This document shows, in pieces, positions 1 through 8,933 of a stretch of 64,000 nt of DNA. The notes beneath the pieces are model-generated. The model saw only the letters and a list, made by a program, of their open reading frames with translations. It was not told the DNA's origin and did no database searches. The position numbers and the translations under genes were made by a program. Origin of the DNA: Flavobacteriaceae bacterium (GTDB lineage Bacteria; Bacteroidota; Bacteroidia; Flavobacteriales; Flavobacteriaceae); assembly GCA_022428005.1 (NCBI GenBank), contig JAKMDI010000016.1, forward strand, positions 30,025 through 94,024, read 5' to 3'. How positions within the stretch are numbered: position 1 is the stretch's first letter; the number at the start of each line of letters is the position of its first letter.

Positions 1-1416
1 GTTCGATCAGCTTCAATACTGTTAGACAGATTAGATTTTTCAACACAATATTTCTGGAGGGTAAAACCCATCAATACCTGTGCAGATGGACAGTTCTCCA
101 GTACTGCAAGTTTCCGCACATATACGGTCAATTGTATGACCTATGCAGTATCAGATCTTCCCATCACTATTGCAGAAGCTATAGGCTGGACGGTCAGAAC
201 CACCACTGTAGATTTGGATGTATTTGATCAGGCAGTGATCCAAGACTTGAATGTAAATATTACACTTGAGCATGATAATGTAGAGGATATTTCAATCTTC
301 TTAGAGGCACCAGATCAAACCCTGATCAGGTTGACAGAGTATTTAGGGGCAGATCAAGCGGATTATCGACAAACAGTTTTTGATCAAGAAGCAGCTACTT
401 CTATCGTAAATGCCTTACCCCCATTCACTGGGTCATTTCGGCCCTTAGGAGATCTCTCAGTGTTAAATGGAAAAAGTTTAAAGGGAACTTGGACCTTAAA
501 AGTAAAAGATCGAAGGGACAATTTTCTTAGAGGTGTACTGCAAAAGTTTTCAATTGAGGTTTGTTATAGGGGAAGTGTTATATTGGATTCTGATGATGAC
601 GGTATTCCCGATGTTTTAGACAATTGCCCTTCGATCTCAAATGCCGATCAATCCGATAGTGATGGGGATGGCTTGGGAGATGTTTGTGATCTTGATTCTT
701 TAAATAATTTTAGTTTGAACAAAACCGATCCCTCTTGTATCGGTAAAAGTAACGGTGCTGTATCAATTTCAGCAATTGCACACTATGATTATGCAGTTAA
801 TATAAGCGGTCCAAACGGATATCTCCGGGAAGCTATTTTCTCACACGAAAATAACTTGACGATTTCTAATCTTTCCAAAGGGGAATATACCGTGTGTATC
901 ACAGCTCCTGACAATCCATCATTTGAAAGGTGCTATTCCACCGAATTGTCCGATCCCGATCCCCTTCGTGTAGTAACCCAATTAAGTGCTTCCAATAAAG
1001 TTACTGTAGAATTATCTGGGGGTGAAAACTATCAGCTTAAAGTGAACGGCGAAACCTACTTGACCCAGTCGGCTAAGTACACGTTTTCTCTTAGGGAAGG
1101 GTTGAATACTCTTGAGGTAACAACCGATTTGGCTTGTCAAGGGAAGTTGGTGAAACAAATTTACCGCGCTGAGCATTCCAAGATATTCCCCAATCCGGCA
1201 TCGGAGGAGGTCAGTGTCGTGGTGGGAGGAAATTCAACTGTTGCGCGCATATCTTTATTTAACCTTCAGGGAGAGCTACTTGACGAAAACGAAATCATGA
1301 TTAATCCCATTAGCAGAATAAGTAAAATTGACATATCCTCTTATCCCCCCGGCATTTATCTGGTTAGGGTGATTTCTGAGGATAGCATTGAAAATTTTAA
1401 ATTATTGAAACGTTGA
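1..1416 (+). CDS. Secreted multidomain protein, 5'-truncated by the window edge: FN3-like end, proprotein-convertase P-like domain, thrombospondin type-3 repeat, T9SS type A C-terminal sorting domain
   Basis: Frame 1 is open from base 1 (..YFWRVKPINTCADGQFSSTASFRTYTVNC-M..), so the 136 start is not the true start. TSP3-like DSDDDGIPDVLDNCPSISNADQSDSDGDGLGDVCD; C-terminal IFPNPASEEVSV...YPPGIYLVRVISE..FKLLKR. Confidence 0.8.
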   Translation, partial: VRSASILLDRLDFSTQYFWRVKPINTCADGQFSSTASFRTYTVNCMTYAVSDLPITIAEAIGWTVRTTTVDLDVFDQAVIQDLNVNITLEHDNVEDISIFLEAPDQTLIRLTEYLGADQADYRQTVFDQEAATSIVNALPPFTGSFRPLGDLSVLNGKSLKGTWTLKVKDRRDNFLRGVLQKFSIEVCYRGSVILDSDDDGIPDVLDNCPSISNADQSDSDGDGLGDVCDLDSLNNFSLNKTDPSCIGKSNGAVSISAIAHYDYAVNISGPNGYLREAIFSHENNLTISNLSKGEYTVCITAPDNPSFERCYSTELSDPDPLRVVTQLSASNKVTVELSGGENYQLKVNGETYLTQSAKYTFSLREGLNTLEVTTDLACQGKLVKQIYRAEHSKIFPNPASEEVSVVVGGNSTVARISLFNLQGELLDENEIMINPISRISKIDISSYPPGIYLVRVISEDSIENFKLLKR

Positions 1417-2090
1417 CAAAAAGATACATTTTATTGATTTTGTTACTATTGGGTGCTTGTAAAAAAGAAGTAATCCCCGACCCTGATCCTGTCTTGCTGT
1501 TGAGTCCTACCAATAATGATACTTGCAATACAGCCATTGTACTGGACAACCAGCAGAGTCAAGTGAACTTTAGATGGCAAGAAGCCCTCAACACCACAGA
1601 GTATGAATTGGTTGTGCGAGATCTGATGACCAATGTGGATCTGAAAAAACAAACCATGCGTTTGTTTTCAAGTGCTGTATTGGAAAGGGGAAAACAATAT
1701 TCTTGGTGGGTAATTTCTAAATCTGATCAAACAGAAAATGTATCTAAAAGTAATGTGTGGACCTTTTACCTTGAGGGAATACAAACGAGCAGTCATTTTC
1801 CTTTTCCGGCCCGTTTTATTTCTCCCGAGAACAACACCCAAGTGGGTTTAAACAATGGGAGGATCACTTTGAGATGGGAGGGCATTGATATTGATAATGA
1901 TATTGAAAGCTATGCTGTTTTCTTAGGCACCGATTCAGATAGTTTAGAGCTGATGGCTGAAAATCTCTCCAGTGGAAGCTTTCAAGTAAGTTTGAATGGA
2001 GGGGAAACGTATTACTGGAGGGTGATTACCAAAGATGGGGAGGGAAATACCTCTGAGTCCCCTATAGGTCAATTTAGGACTACCCCATAG
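1413..2090 (+). CDS. Lipoprotein with two FN3-like segments, hypothetical
   Basis: Lipobox-like LLLLLGAC; repeated YSWWVISKSD / YYWRVITKDGEGNTSESPIGQF; overlaps the upstream stop (TTGA). Confidence 0.6.
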   Translation: MTKRYILLILLLLGACKKEVIPDPDPVLLLSPTNNDTCNTAIVLDNQQSQVNFRWQEALNTTEYELVVRDLMTNVDLKKQTMRLFSSAVLERGKQYSWWVISKSDQTENVSKSNVWTFYLEGIQTSSHFPFPARFISPENNTQVGLNNGRITLRWEGIDIDNDIESYAVFLGTDSDSLELMAENLSSGSFQVSLNGGETYYWRVITKDGEGNTSESPIGQFRTTP

Positions 2091-2700
2091 GAGGTATGCC
2101 ATTGAATTTGTTCATTGTATTCTCCAATCCCATTTTGACAAATGAAAGGACAATCTCCTGACATTTTGGAAGATTTTTGTCGACCAAGTTTTGTTCTTCC
2201 TCAGAGAATTTTCCCAAAACAAAATCCACCTGATTGAAGGTTTGTTTGTCATTTTGAATTCCAAAACGAAGTCGAGAATATTGGGGCGTATTGAGTTGAG
2301 CTTCAATATCCTTTAGACCATTGTGCCCTCCATCACTTCCCTTTCCTTTTAGTCTGAGCGCCGCAAGGGGTAGGTGAAGGTCATCGGTAATGACAAGAAT
2401 ATTTTGAAGTGCAATATTTTCTTTTAAAGCCCAATACCTCAATGCTTTACCACTGCGGTTCATAAACGTAGAGGGTTTGAGTAGTATTATTTTTTTTCCA
2501 CTGTAGTTAAAGTTTCCTTTTGCGCCCAACTTGTGTGTGGTCATTTCTACTTCAAATGCTGCAGCGATATGATTGATGACTTCAAATCCAATATTATGAC
2601 GGGTATTGGTATATTCGTCACCTATATTTCCCAACCCTACGATAAGAAATTTAGTCATGTCCAGGGGTTTTGTTTTCCCAAAAAGCCAATCAAAAAACAC
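2080..2700 (-). CDS. pth: Peptidyl-tRNA hydrolase (start may be the internal Met at about 2658)
   Basis: FLIVGLGNIGDEYTNTRHNIGFEVI and DDLHLPLAALRLKGKGSDGGHNGLKDI motifs. Confidence 0.95.
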   Translation of the reverse strand: MFFDWLFGKTKPLDMTKFLIVGLGNIGDEYTNTRHNIGFEVINHIAAAFEVEMTTHKLGAKGNFNYSGKKIILLKPSTFMNRSGKALRYWALKENIALQNILVITDDLHLPLAALRLKGKGSDGGHNGLKDIEAQLNTPQYSRLRFGIQNDKQTFNQVDFVLGKFSEEEQNLVDKNLPKCQEIVLSFVKMGLENTMNKFNGIPPMG

Positions 2701-2710
2701 TTTGTAAAAA

Positions 2711-2742
2711 TAAAAAAAGCATCCAAGATAGCGGATGCTTTT
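2711..2742 (-). terminator. Intrinsic terminator-like hairpin downstream of rplY
   Basis: AAAAGCATCC-8nt-GGATGCTTTT inverted repeat (2715-2742), followed on the minus strand by TTTATTTTTAC. Confidence 0.6.
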
Positions 2743-2763
2743 ATATGTTTTTCAAAAAAAGGA

Positions 2764-3405
2764 TTACCCTTCAGAGGAGGCATTCTCTGCACCTGCAGCT
2801 TCTCCTTCTTCAGTACTTTCTTCTCCTTCTTCAACGTCGTCTTCAATTACCATAGAAGCACGTGAAGTTCTTACTTTACAAACCACTGTGTTGTCGGGGT
2901 GAAGAATTGTAAAAGCATCAGCCTCCAAATCGATAACTGAGATTTTTCCCCCGAGTCTGAGTTCAGAAATATCAACTGTGATAAAGTCTGGGAGGTTATT
3001 GGGTAAAGCTTTTACTTTAAGTTTTCTTTTGCTGACCACCAATGTACCACCTTCAAGCATAACGCCAGGGGCGGAGCCTTCGATAGTAACTGGTATGTCC
3101 ATGCTTACCTCTTTGTCGTCGAACAATTGGTAAAAATCAACATGAAGAATTTTGTCACTTACAGGATGAAACTGAATGTCCTGAAGAATGGCATTGACCT
3201 TTTGATCTCCTTCCATGTCCAGCACAACGGTATGTGCGCTTGGGGTGTAAACTAATTTGCTGAAATCAAGCTCATTTGCGGAAAAATGAAGGGGATTTTC
3301 TCCTCCATACAACACGCAGGGAACTTTATCAGCATTACGTAGGGCCTTGGTCGCAACCTTTCCCACGCTTTCTCTTTTGGATCCTTTAATAGTAATAGAT
3401 TTCAT
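2764..3405 (-). CDS. rplY: 50S ribosomal protein L25/CTC family
   Basis: N-terminal [35 protein letters not shown]; acidic Glu/Ala-rich C-terminus. Confidence 0.93.
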   Translation of the reverse strand: MKSITIKGSKRESVGKVATKALRNADKVPCVLYGGENPLHFSANELDFSKLVYTPSAHTVVLDMEGDQKVNAILQDIQFHPVSDKILHVDFYQLFDDKEVSMDIPVTIEGSAPGVMLEGGTLVVSKRKLKVKALPNNLPDFITVDISELRLGGKISVIDLEADAFTILHPDNTVVCKVRTSRASMVIEDDVEEGEESTEEGEAAGAENASSEG

Positions 3406-3415
3406 CTAACAGTTT

Positions 3416-4348
3416 TTACATTATAAATTTTGAACTTATCGACTGATTGTAATGAACGTTTTTCATAACCTCAGCGAATAATGGGGCGCAAGATAACACT
3501 TTTACTTTAGGGTGACTAACTTTTGGGGGAATAGAATCGGTCACGATTAGCTCCTCCAGTTTTGAGTTTTCAATTTTATCATAAGCATTACCTGAGAGCA
3601 GTGCGTGGGTACAGATCGCCCTGACAGATAGCGCACCGCGTTCTTTCATCAGATCTGCTGCTTTTGTGAGTGTACCAGCTGTGTCCACCATATCGTCGAC
3701 CAATATTACATTTTTCCCTTCGACATTTCCAATAAGCTCCATATGGGATATGATGTTGGCTTTTTCTCTTTGCTTGTAGCAAATGACAACATCGCTACTG
3801 AGAAACTTTGAGTAAGCATAGGCACGTTTAGATCCTCCCATATCTGGTGAGGCAATGGTGAGGTTGGACAATTTGAGCGCATTGATGTAGGGAAGAAAAA
3901 TAGTGGAAGCAAACAAATGATCAACGGGTTTTTCAAAAAACCCTTGGATTTGATCTGCGTGGAGGTCCATGGTAATGATCCTTGTCGCTCCTGCCGACTC
4001 CAATAGTTTGGCGATTAATTTCGCTCCAATAGGGACTCGTGGTTTGTCTTTTCTGTCTTGTCTGGCCCACCCAAAATAAGGCATTACGGCCGTTATATGC
4101 CTGGCCGACGCACGTTTTGCCGCATCTAACATTAACAACATTTCCATAAGATTCTCTGAGGAAGGATGGGTAGAACCAATAATAAAGATTCGGGCGCCAC
4201 GAACAGATTCTTCGAATGAGGGTTGAAATTCACCATCACTATAGCGGGAGAAGTTAATTTTTCCAACTTCGATTCCAAAATGATCTGCGATGGCCGTTCC
4301 AAGGAGTTCACTTTGCGTACAAGCAAAAATTTTAGCGGGAGTTTCCAT
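3416..4348 (-). CDS. prs: Ribose-phosphate pyrophosphokinase
   Basis: KIFACTQSELLGTAIADHFG, YFGWARQDRKDKPR and VDDMVDTAGTLTKAADLMKERGA PRPP signature. Confidence 0.95.
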   Translation of the reverse strand: METPAKIFACTQSELLGTAIADHFGIEVGKINFSRYSDGEFQPSFEESVRGARIFIIGSTHPSSENLMEMLLMLDAAKRASARHITAVMPYFGWARQDRKDKPRVPIGAKLIAKLLESAGATRIITMDLHADQIQGFFEKPVDHLFASTIFLPYINALKLSNLTIASPDMGGSKRAYAYSKFLSSDVVICYKQREKANIISHMELIGNVEGKNVILVDDMVDTAGTLTKAADLMKERGALSVRAICTHALLSGNAYDKIENSKLEELIVTDSIPPKVSHPKVKVLSCAPLFAEVMKNVHYNQSISSKFIM

Positions 4349-4457
4349 GTTGTAAATATATCTGTAAATTTAAAAATAAATTCTGCTTAAGCTTTATTGA
4401 TTTTTTTTAAATCAGTAGCTTAAATATTTTACTATTTTTGTGCCCTACAAAACAATT

Positions 4458-4539
4458 GCCTCGGTGGCGGAACTGGTAGACGCGCTGGATTCAAAATCCA
4501 GTTCTTTCGGGAGTGTGGGTTCGATTCCCACCCGAGGTA
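4458..4539 (+). tRNA. tRNA-Leu (anticodon CAA)
   Basis: GCCTCGG...CTGGA-TTCAAAA-TCCAG...GTGGGTTCGATTCCCAC-CCGAGGT; long variable arm. Confidence 0.95.
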
Positions 4540-4552
4540 CATAAACTTCCTT

Positions 4553-4579
4553 ACAACCCCCTGTTTTACAGGGGGTTGT
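4553..4579 (+). terminator. Terminator-like hairpin after tRNA-Leu
   Basis: Perfect 11-bp stem ACAACCCCCTG-TTTTA-CAGGGGGTTGT; weak T tract follows. Confidence 0.65.
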
Positions 4580-4882
4580 TAATTTATGATGATTAGAAAA
4601 CCTCCTGATTCATTTCACTATTTTGAGAATTTCTGTTTATCACCCTTGATTTATGTGTCAAAATAAATACACTTTTGAAGAGTTTATTCAACAGCAATTG
4701 ATGGACCTGCCTGCTGACATGCAGGCGCGCTGACTGTCAAAATAAATGGCGGTCCAAAAAGTTATAACAGAGCCCAGATAACAATGAGAAACATACAGAG
4801 AAAAACCAACCCCTCACGAGAATTTACAGTGTAAAAATATCTAATCTAAAAAGAGGGACCTGTGCTTTGTCGTTCAACTGCT

Positions 4883-5035
4883 TTAGTTCAATATTTCGCT
4901 TTGGAATGAATAGGCTCCGTTATCAGAGTTGATTTTAAACCAGTTATCTTTTATAAATTGGAGATTAGTATTGGAAGGACCGTTGATTGGAGGTGCATTC
5001 AGCGAGGCCTTTAGTAAAGAGAATGAGGAAAAAAA
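4883..5035 (-). pseudogene. Possible C-terminal gene remnant of unknown family
   Basis: The minus strand reads SSFSLLKASLNAPPINGPSNTNLQFIKDNWFKINSDNGAYSFQSEILN-stop. It looks protein-like but has an in-frame TAA immediately upstream at a T7 homopolymer and no start codon. Confidence 0.3.
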
Positions 5036-5241
5036 TTAGATAACCTTCTAAGCTTGCTTGATTTCGCCCTCTTGTAGTGCTTTTTATCTGTGAACAGAAA
5101 TGCCCAATGATGATGGTTTGCAGGTTTTTCTGTCCCTTTCTGAAGTTGTAACTCTAGTAATCTTATTGGCTTTTGTCCTGTGATAAGCCTGCTGCCATTT
5201 CATCTGTATGTTTTTTTTTATTAAAAATGTATATTTGATAT

Positions 5242-5736
5242 ATGAGAAGAAGAAAAGTACTTCAGTCCATTGCCATGGGTATTGGCGGCGTTGCGACGCT
5301 GAGCCACTGTAACACCTTTATCGCCTCAGTGCCCCAATTACAGGAAAAGGACGAACAATTCATCGGGCTTATTTCAGAGAGTATTTTACCCTCCAAAAGC
5401 ACTTCTTTTACGACACCAGAGCCCCGATTGGAGTTTTTGGTAAACCAACTTGAAGGCGGACTAACATCCGCCCAATTCGATGAATATAAATTGGGTTTAG
5501 AAGAATTTAAGAAATCTATTGACGACTCCTACGCCCCAGCATTTGACAGTTTGAGCACCAACCAACAATACGAAATGTTGACCAAGGCATTGGCCTCCGA
5601 GGGATCGTTGGGATTTTTTATGCAAAAAACCAAACAGTGGTCCTTGCGTCATTTTATCACTTCTGAAAACTACATGACCAACTATCTGGGCTATGAATTC
5701 ATGCCCAATCGCTATTTGGGATGTGTTCCAGTCTAA
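5242..5736 (+). CDS. Gluconate 2-dehydrogenase subunit 3-like protein
   Basis: RR-containing N-terminus (MRRRKVLQSIAMGIGGVATLSHC), FIGLISESILPSKSTSF..; adjacent to a GMC oxidoreductase. Confidence 0.75.
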   Translation: MRRRKVLQSIAMGIGGVATLSHCNTFIASVPQLQEKDEQFIGLISESILPSKSTSFTTPEPRLEFLVNQLEGGLTSAQFDEYKLGLEEFKKSIDDSYAPAFDSLSTNQQYEMLTKALASEGSLGFFMQKTKQWSLRHFITSENYMTNYLGYEFMPNRYLGCVPV

Positions 5737-5743
5737 AATATAA

Positions 5744-7441
5744 ATGATGAGTAAAGCGAATCATTACGATACCATTGTAATCGGCGCAGGCATGACGGGA
5801 GGATGGGCTGCAAAAGAATTTTGTGAACAAGGACTCAAAACGTTACTGATAGACCGCGGTCGGAATGTGGAACATCCAAAAGATTACCCTACCACCAATA
5901 TGCTGCCTTGGGAATTTAAGCACCGTGGGGATATTCCTGCCGATATTAGAGCACAAAATCCCATCGCTTCCAGCTGTTATGCTTTCCGAGAAGACGCCAT
6001 GCATTTTTTTGTTAAAGATGGTGAGCATCCCTATGTGCAAACCAAGCCTTTTCAGTGGATCCGTGGTTATCAGGTGGGGGGTAAATCCATCATGTGGGCG
6101 CGCCAAGTACAGCGCTGGAGTGATCATGATTTTGAAGGCCCTGCCAGAGACGGATTTGCTGTGGATTGGCCCATCAGATACCGACACTTGGATCCCTGGT
6201 ATACCTATGTAGAGCGGTTTGTGGGTGTGAGTGGTAACAAAGACGGTTTAGACGTCCTCCCCGACGGAGATTTTCTCAAACCCTTTGGGACTAATTGTGT
6301 GGAGGATTATTTCAGCAATCAGATGAAAAAACACTACAAGGATAGACACGTCATCTATGGCAGGTGTGCTCATCTTACGGAGAGCAAGCCCATTTATGTA
6401 GCTCAGGGTAGGGGCCTGTGCGCCAGTAGAAAAGTATGCCAAAGGGGCTGCCCTTTTGGAGGGTATTTCAACGCAAATGCCACCTTGATCCCATGGGCGA
6501 TGAAGACGGGAAATCTTTCCTTAAAGACCGATGCCGTAGTCCATTCGATCATCTATGATAAAGACCTGAAAAAAGCCATTGGAGTTCGGGTGATTGATGC
6601 CCACAACAAAACGGTCACAGAATATTTCGCAAAAGTTGTTTTTCTCAATGCCTCCACCCTAAATACCAATTTGATACTGTTAAACTCTATTTCAGAACGT
6701 TTCCCCAACGGTTTGGGAAATGACAGCGGCCTGTTGGGTAAATACATTGCCTTCCACAATTATCGGGGTGTGATTTCTGCTACTTACGAAGGGCATAAAG
6801 ACCAAAAGGTGGAGGGTCGCAAACCCACTTCGGCTTACCTTCCGCGCTTCAGGAATGTTTACCGCCAAGAAACAGACTTTCTCAGGGGCTATGCCGCTGG
6901 TTTTGGTGCCAGTAAGCCCGTTCACTATGAAACCTCTGGTATGGGAGACCAATTGCACCACAACCTTATGAATGCCAAGACATCTGACGTTTGGAAAGTG
7001 GGTTCTCACATGATGGGAGAAACCATACCCAAGGAGAGTAATCAAGTGTCTTTAGACAATAAATTAGAAGATGAATGGGGGATTCCACAATTAAAAATAG
7101 ATGTGGATTATGACGACAACGATGAGAAAATGTTACAAGATTTCTTTGATGAATTTTCAGAGATGTATTCCAAAGCAGGCTTTACAAATATAAAAACAAG
7201 AGACAACGGTCGTAAGCCGGGTAATGATATTCATGAAATGGGCGGTGTTAGGATGGGTCACGACCCCAAAACCTCTCTACTCAACCAATGGAATCAAATG
7301 CATCATTGCGATAATGTTTACGTGACCGATGGTGCTTGTATGACTTCAACGGCAACACAAAACCCATCCCTTACGTTTATGGCATTGACAGCAAGAGCTG
7401 CAAACCATGCCATAGATCAACTAAAAAAGGGAAATATTTAG
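5744..7441 (+). CDS. GMC-family oxidoreductase (gluconate dehydrogenase large-subunit-like)
   Basis: FAD-binding DTIVIGAGMTGGWAAKEF; RMGHDPKTSLLN; C-terminal VYVTDGACMTSTATQNPSLTFMALTARAANHA. Confidence 0.9.
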   Translation: MMSKANHYDTIVIGAGMTGGWAAKEFCEQGLKTLLIDRGRNVEHPKDYPTTNMLPWEFKHRGDIPADIRAQNPIASSCYAFREDAMHFFVKDGEHPYVQTKPFQWIRGYQVGGKSIMWARQVQRWSDHDFEGPARDGFAVDWPIRYRHLDPWYTYVERFVGVSGNKDGLDVLPDGDFLKPFGTNCVEDYFSNQMKKHYKDRHVIYGRCAHLTESKPIYVAQGRGLCASRKVCQRGCPFGGYFNANATLIPWAMKTGNLSLKTDAVVHSIIYDKDLKKAIGVRVIDAHNKTVTEYFAKVVFLNASTLNTNLILLNSISERFPNGLGNDSGLLGKYIAFHNYRGVISATYEGHKDQKVEGRKPTSAYLPRFRNVYRQETDFLRGYAAGFGASKPVHYETSGMGDQLHHNLMNAKTSDVWKVGSHMMGETIPKESNQVSLDNKLEDEWGIPQLKIDVDYDDNDEKMLQDFFDEFSEMYSKAGFTNIKTRDNGRKPGNDIHEMGGVRMGHDPKTSLLNQWNQMHHCDNVYVTDGACMTSTATQNPSLTFMALTARAANHAIDQLKKGNI

Positions 7442-8478
7442 AGGTCTTTTACACATCTAAAACCCGTGTGTTGGGATCCAGTGTCTGGCGATGATTTCAT
7501 TTTAGAAGCCACCCTATAGCCTGAACAGTAGGTATCATTACATAGAAATGAGCCCCCCCGAATGATCCGCTGAGCGATGTAGGGATTGTAGGGGTCAAAA
7601 CTTTCCGAAGGACCTGCTGGGTTGTTCGTTGTTTTTCCTTTTAATGTCTTGTAATAGTCATAGTGGTACCAATCGGAACACCATTCCCAAACGTTTCCGG
7701 CCATGTCGTATAAACCATAGCCATTGGCTTCAAATGATTTTACAGGTGCGGAATAAAAGAATAAGTCTTTGTTTAAGTTGTCGTAGGGAAAAGTGCCCTC
7801 CCAACTGTTTGCTTTAACTGCACCCACCTCAATATCTTCGTCTCCCCAGGGGTATATTTTATCCCTAAGCCCACCTCGAGCAGCCCACTCCCACTCCGCT
7901 TCTGTAGGCAGTCTCTTACCCGCCCATTGTGCGTATGCATTGGCATCATCCCAAGAAACATGAACGACAGGGTGGTCTTCTTTTCCATCGATAGAGCTTC
8001 CTTTTCCTCTGGGTTGGCGCCAATTGGCTTTGGGTTTCCACTCCCACCAAGCAGCAAAATTATTCAAGTCCACAGGACCATTGGTGGGTTTAAAAATCAG
8101 TGAAGAAGCTTGCAGAAGAGAGTCGTGGGGTTTGGGTGTTCCCGGTGGCAGTTGTTCTTTCATTTCCTCCCAGTCAATGGGTTTTTCGGCAGTAGTAATA
8201 TATCCCGTTGCGGCCACAAAATCGGCAAACTGTGCATTGGTTACCTCCGTTTGATCAATCCAAAAACCATTTACTTTAACGCTATGGACTGGGCCCTCAT
8301 CGGGCCGGGCTTGTGGGCCATCACTCCCCATCATAAAGGTCCCTGAAGGGATCATAACCATCCCATTCGGAGGGGTTTTGGTTTCGATTTCTGCTTTACT
8401 TTTTTTTGTTTGAGAATCACAACCTATGAGTAGGCCCATAAGGAAGATTGTAAAAATATAATTGGATTTTAAACTCAT
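7438..8478 (-). CDS. Formylglycine-generating enzyme (SUMF1/FGE) family lipoprotein; ORF track start is 8496, Met at 8478 preferred
   Basis: GMVMIPSGTFMMGSD, PTEAEWEWAARGG, GNVWEWCSDWY, RGGSFLCNDTYCSGYRVASKM..TGFRC; lipobox LLIGC. The C-x4-C pair aligns with the catalytic Cys pair of FGE. Confidence 0.88.
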   Translation of the reverse strand: MSLKSNYIFTIFLMGLLIGCDSQTKKSKAEIETKTPPNGMVMIPSGTFMMGSDGPQARPDEGPVHSVKVNGFWIDQTEVTNAQFADFVAATGYITTAEKPIDWEEMKEQLPPGTPKPHDSLLQASSLIFKPTNGPVDLNNFAAWWEWKPKANWRQPRGKGSSIDGKEDHPVVHVSWDDANAYAQWAGKRLPTEAEWEWAARGGLRDKIYPWGDEDIEVGAVKANSWEGTFPYDNLNKDLFFYSAPVKSFEANGYGLYDMAGNVWEWCSDWYHYDYYKTLKGKTTNNPAGPSESFDPYNPYIAQRIIRGGSFLCNDTYCSGYRVASKMKSSPDTGSQHTGFRCVKDL

Positions 8479-8555
8479 TTTTCTATCGTGAACCACAAAG
8501 ATGCTAATTTAAAGATTAACCGCTATATTTGAATATAATTTTAATTAAGAAATAG

Positions 8556-8873
8556 ATGCCCATTAAGGTTTCAAAGTTTTTATTGTCGTCTTTATTGACA
8601 TGGATTTTGATGCTTCCCTATTGGGGCTCTTTTTCTCATATATTTGAAGGTCACGATCACAAAACCTGTGATATTTCAGAGACCCACTTTCATGAAATAG
8701 ATCTGGATTGTGATATATTAGATTATCATTTTTCTCCCCGAACAAACTTCTCACAAGACTTTGGTAGTGTTGTAGTTCTTAAAATCTCAAAGAAGAAATC
8801 TACTTCCTATGACCTTGGATATTGTTTTTTAATTGATACCCTCAGCACACTTCGAGGACCCCCCACTTCCTGA
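8556..8873 (+). CDS. Small hypothetical His/Cys-containing protein, first gene of a putative metal-uptake locus
   Basis: SHIFEGHDHKTCDISETHFHEIDLDCDILDYHF; N-terminal hydrophobic segment; upstream of lipoprotein and TonB receptor on the same strand. Confidence 0.6.
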   Translation: MPIKVSKFLLSSLLTWILMLPYWGSFSHIFEGHDHKTCDISETHFHEIDLDCDILDYHFSPRTNFSQDFGSVVVLKISKKKSTSYDLGYCFLIDTLSTLRGPPTS

Positions 8874-8933
8874 CTTATTTTTTTGCACCCCAATGGGGTA
8901 AAGTAAGTTTATATCAATTTTAAATTAAATACC

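Noticed and set aside
4823-4835. TTTACA-G-TGTAAA palindrome
   Set aside because: Short and AT-rich in a non-coding gap with no downstream gene at promoter distance; likely chance.
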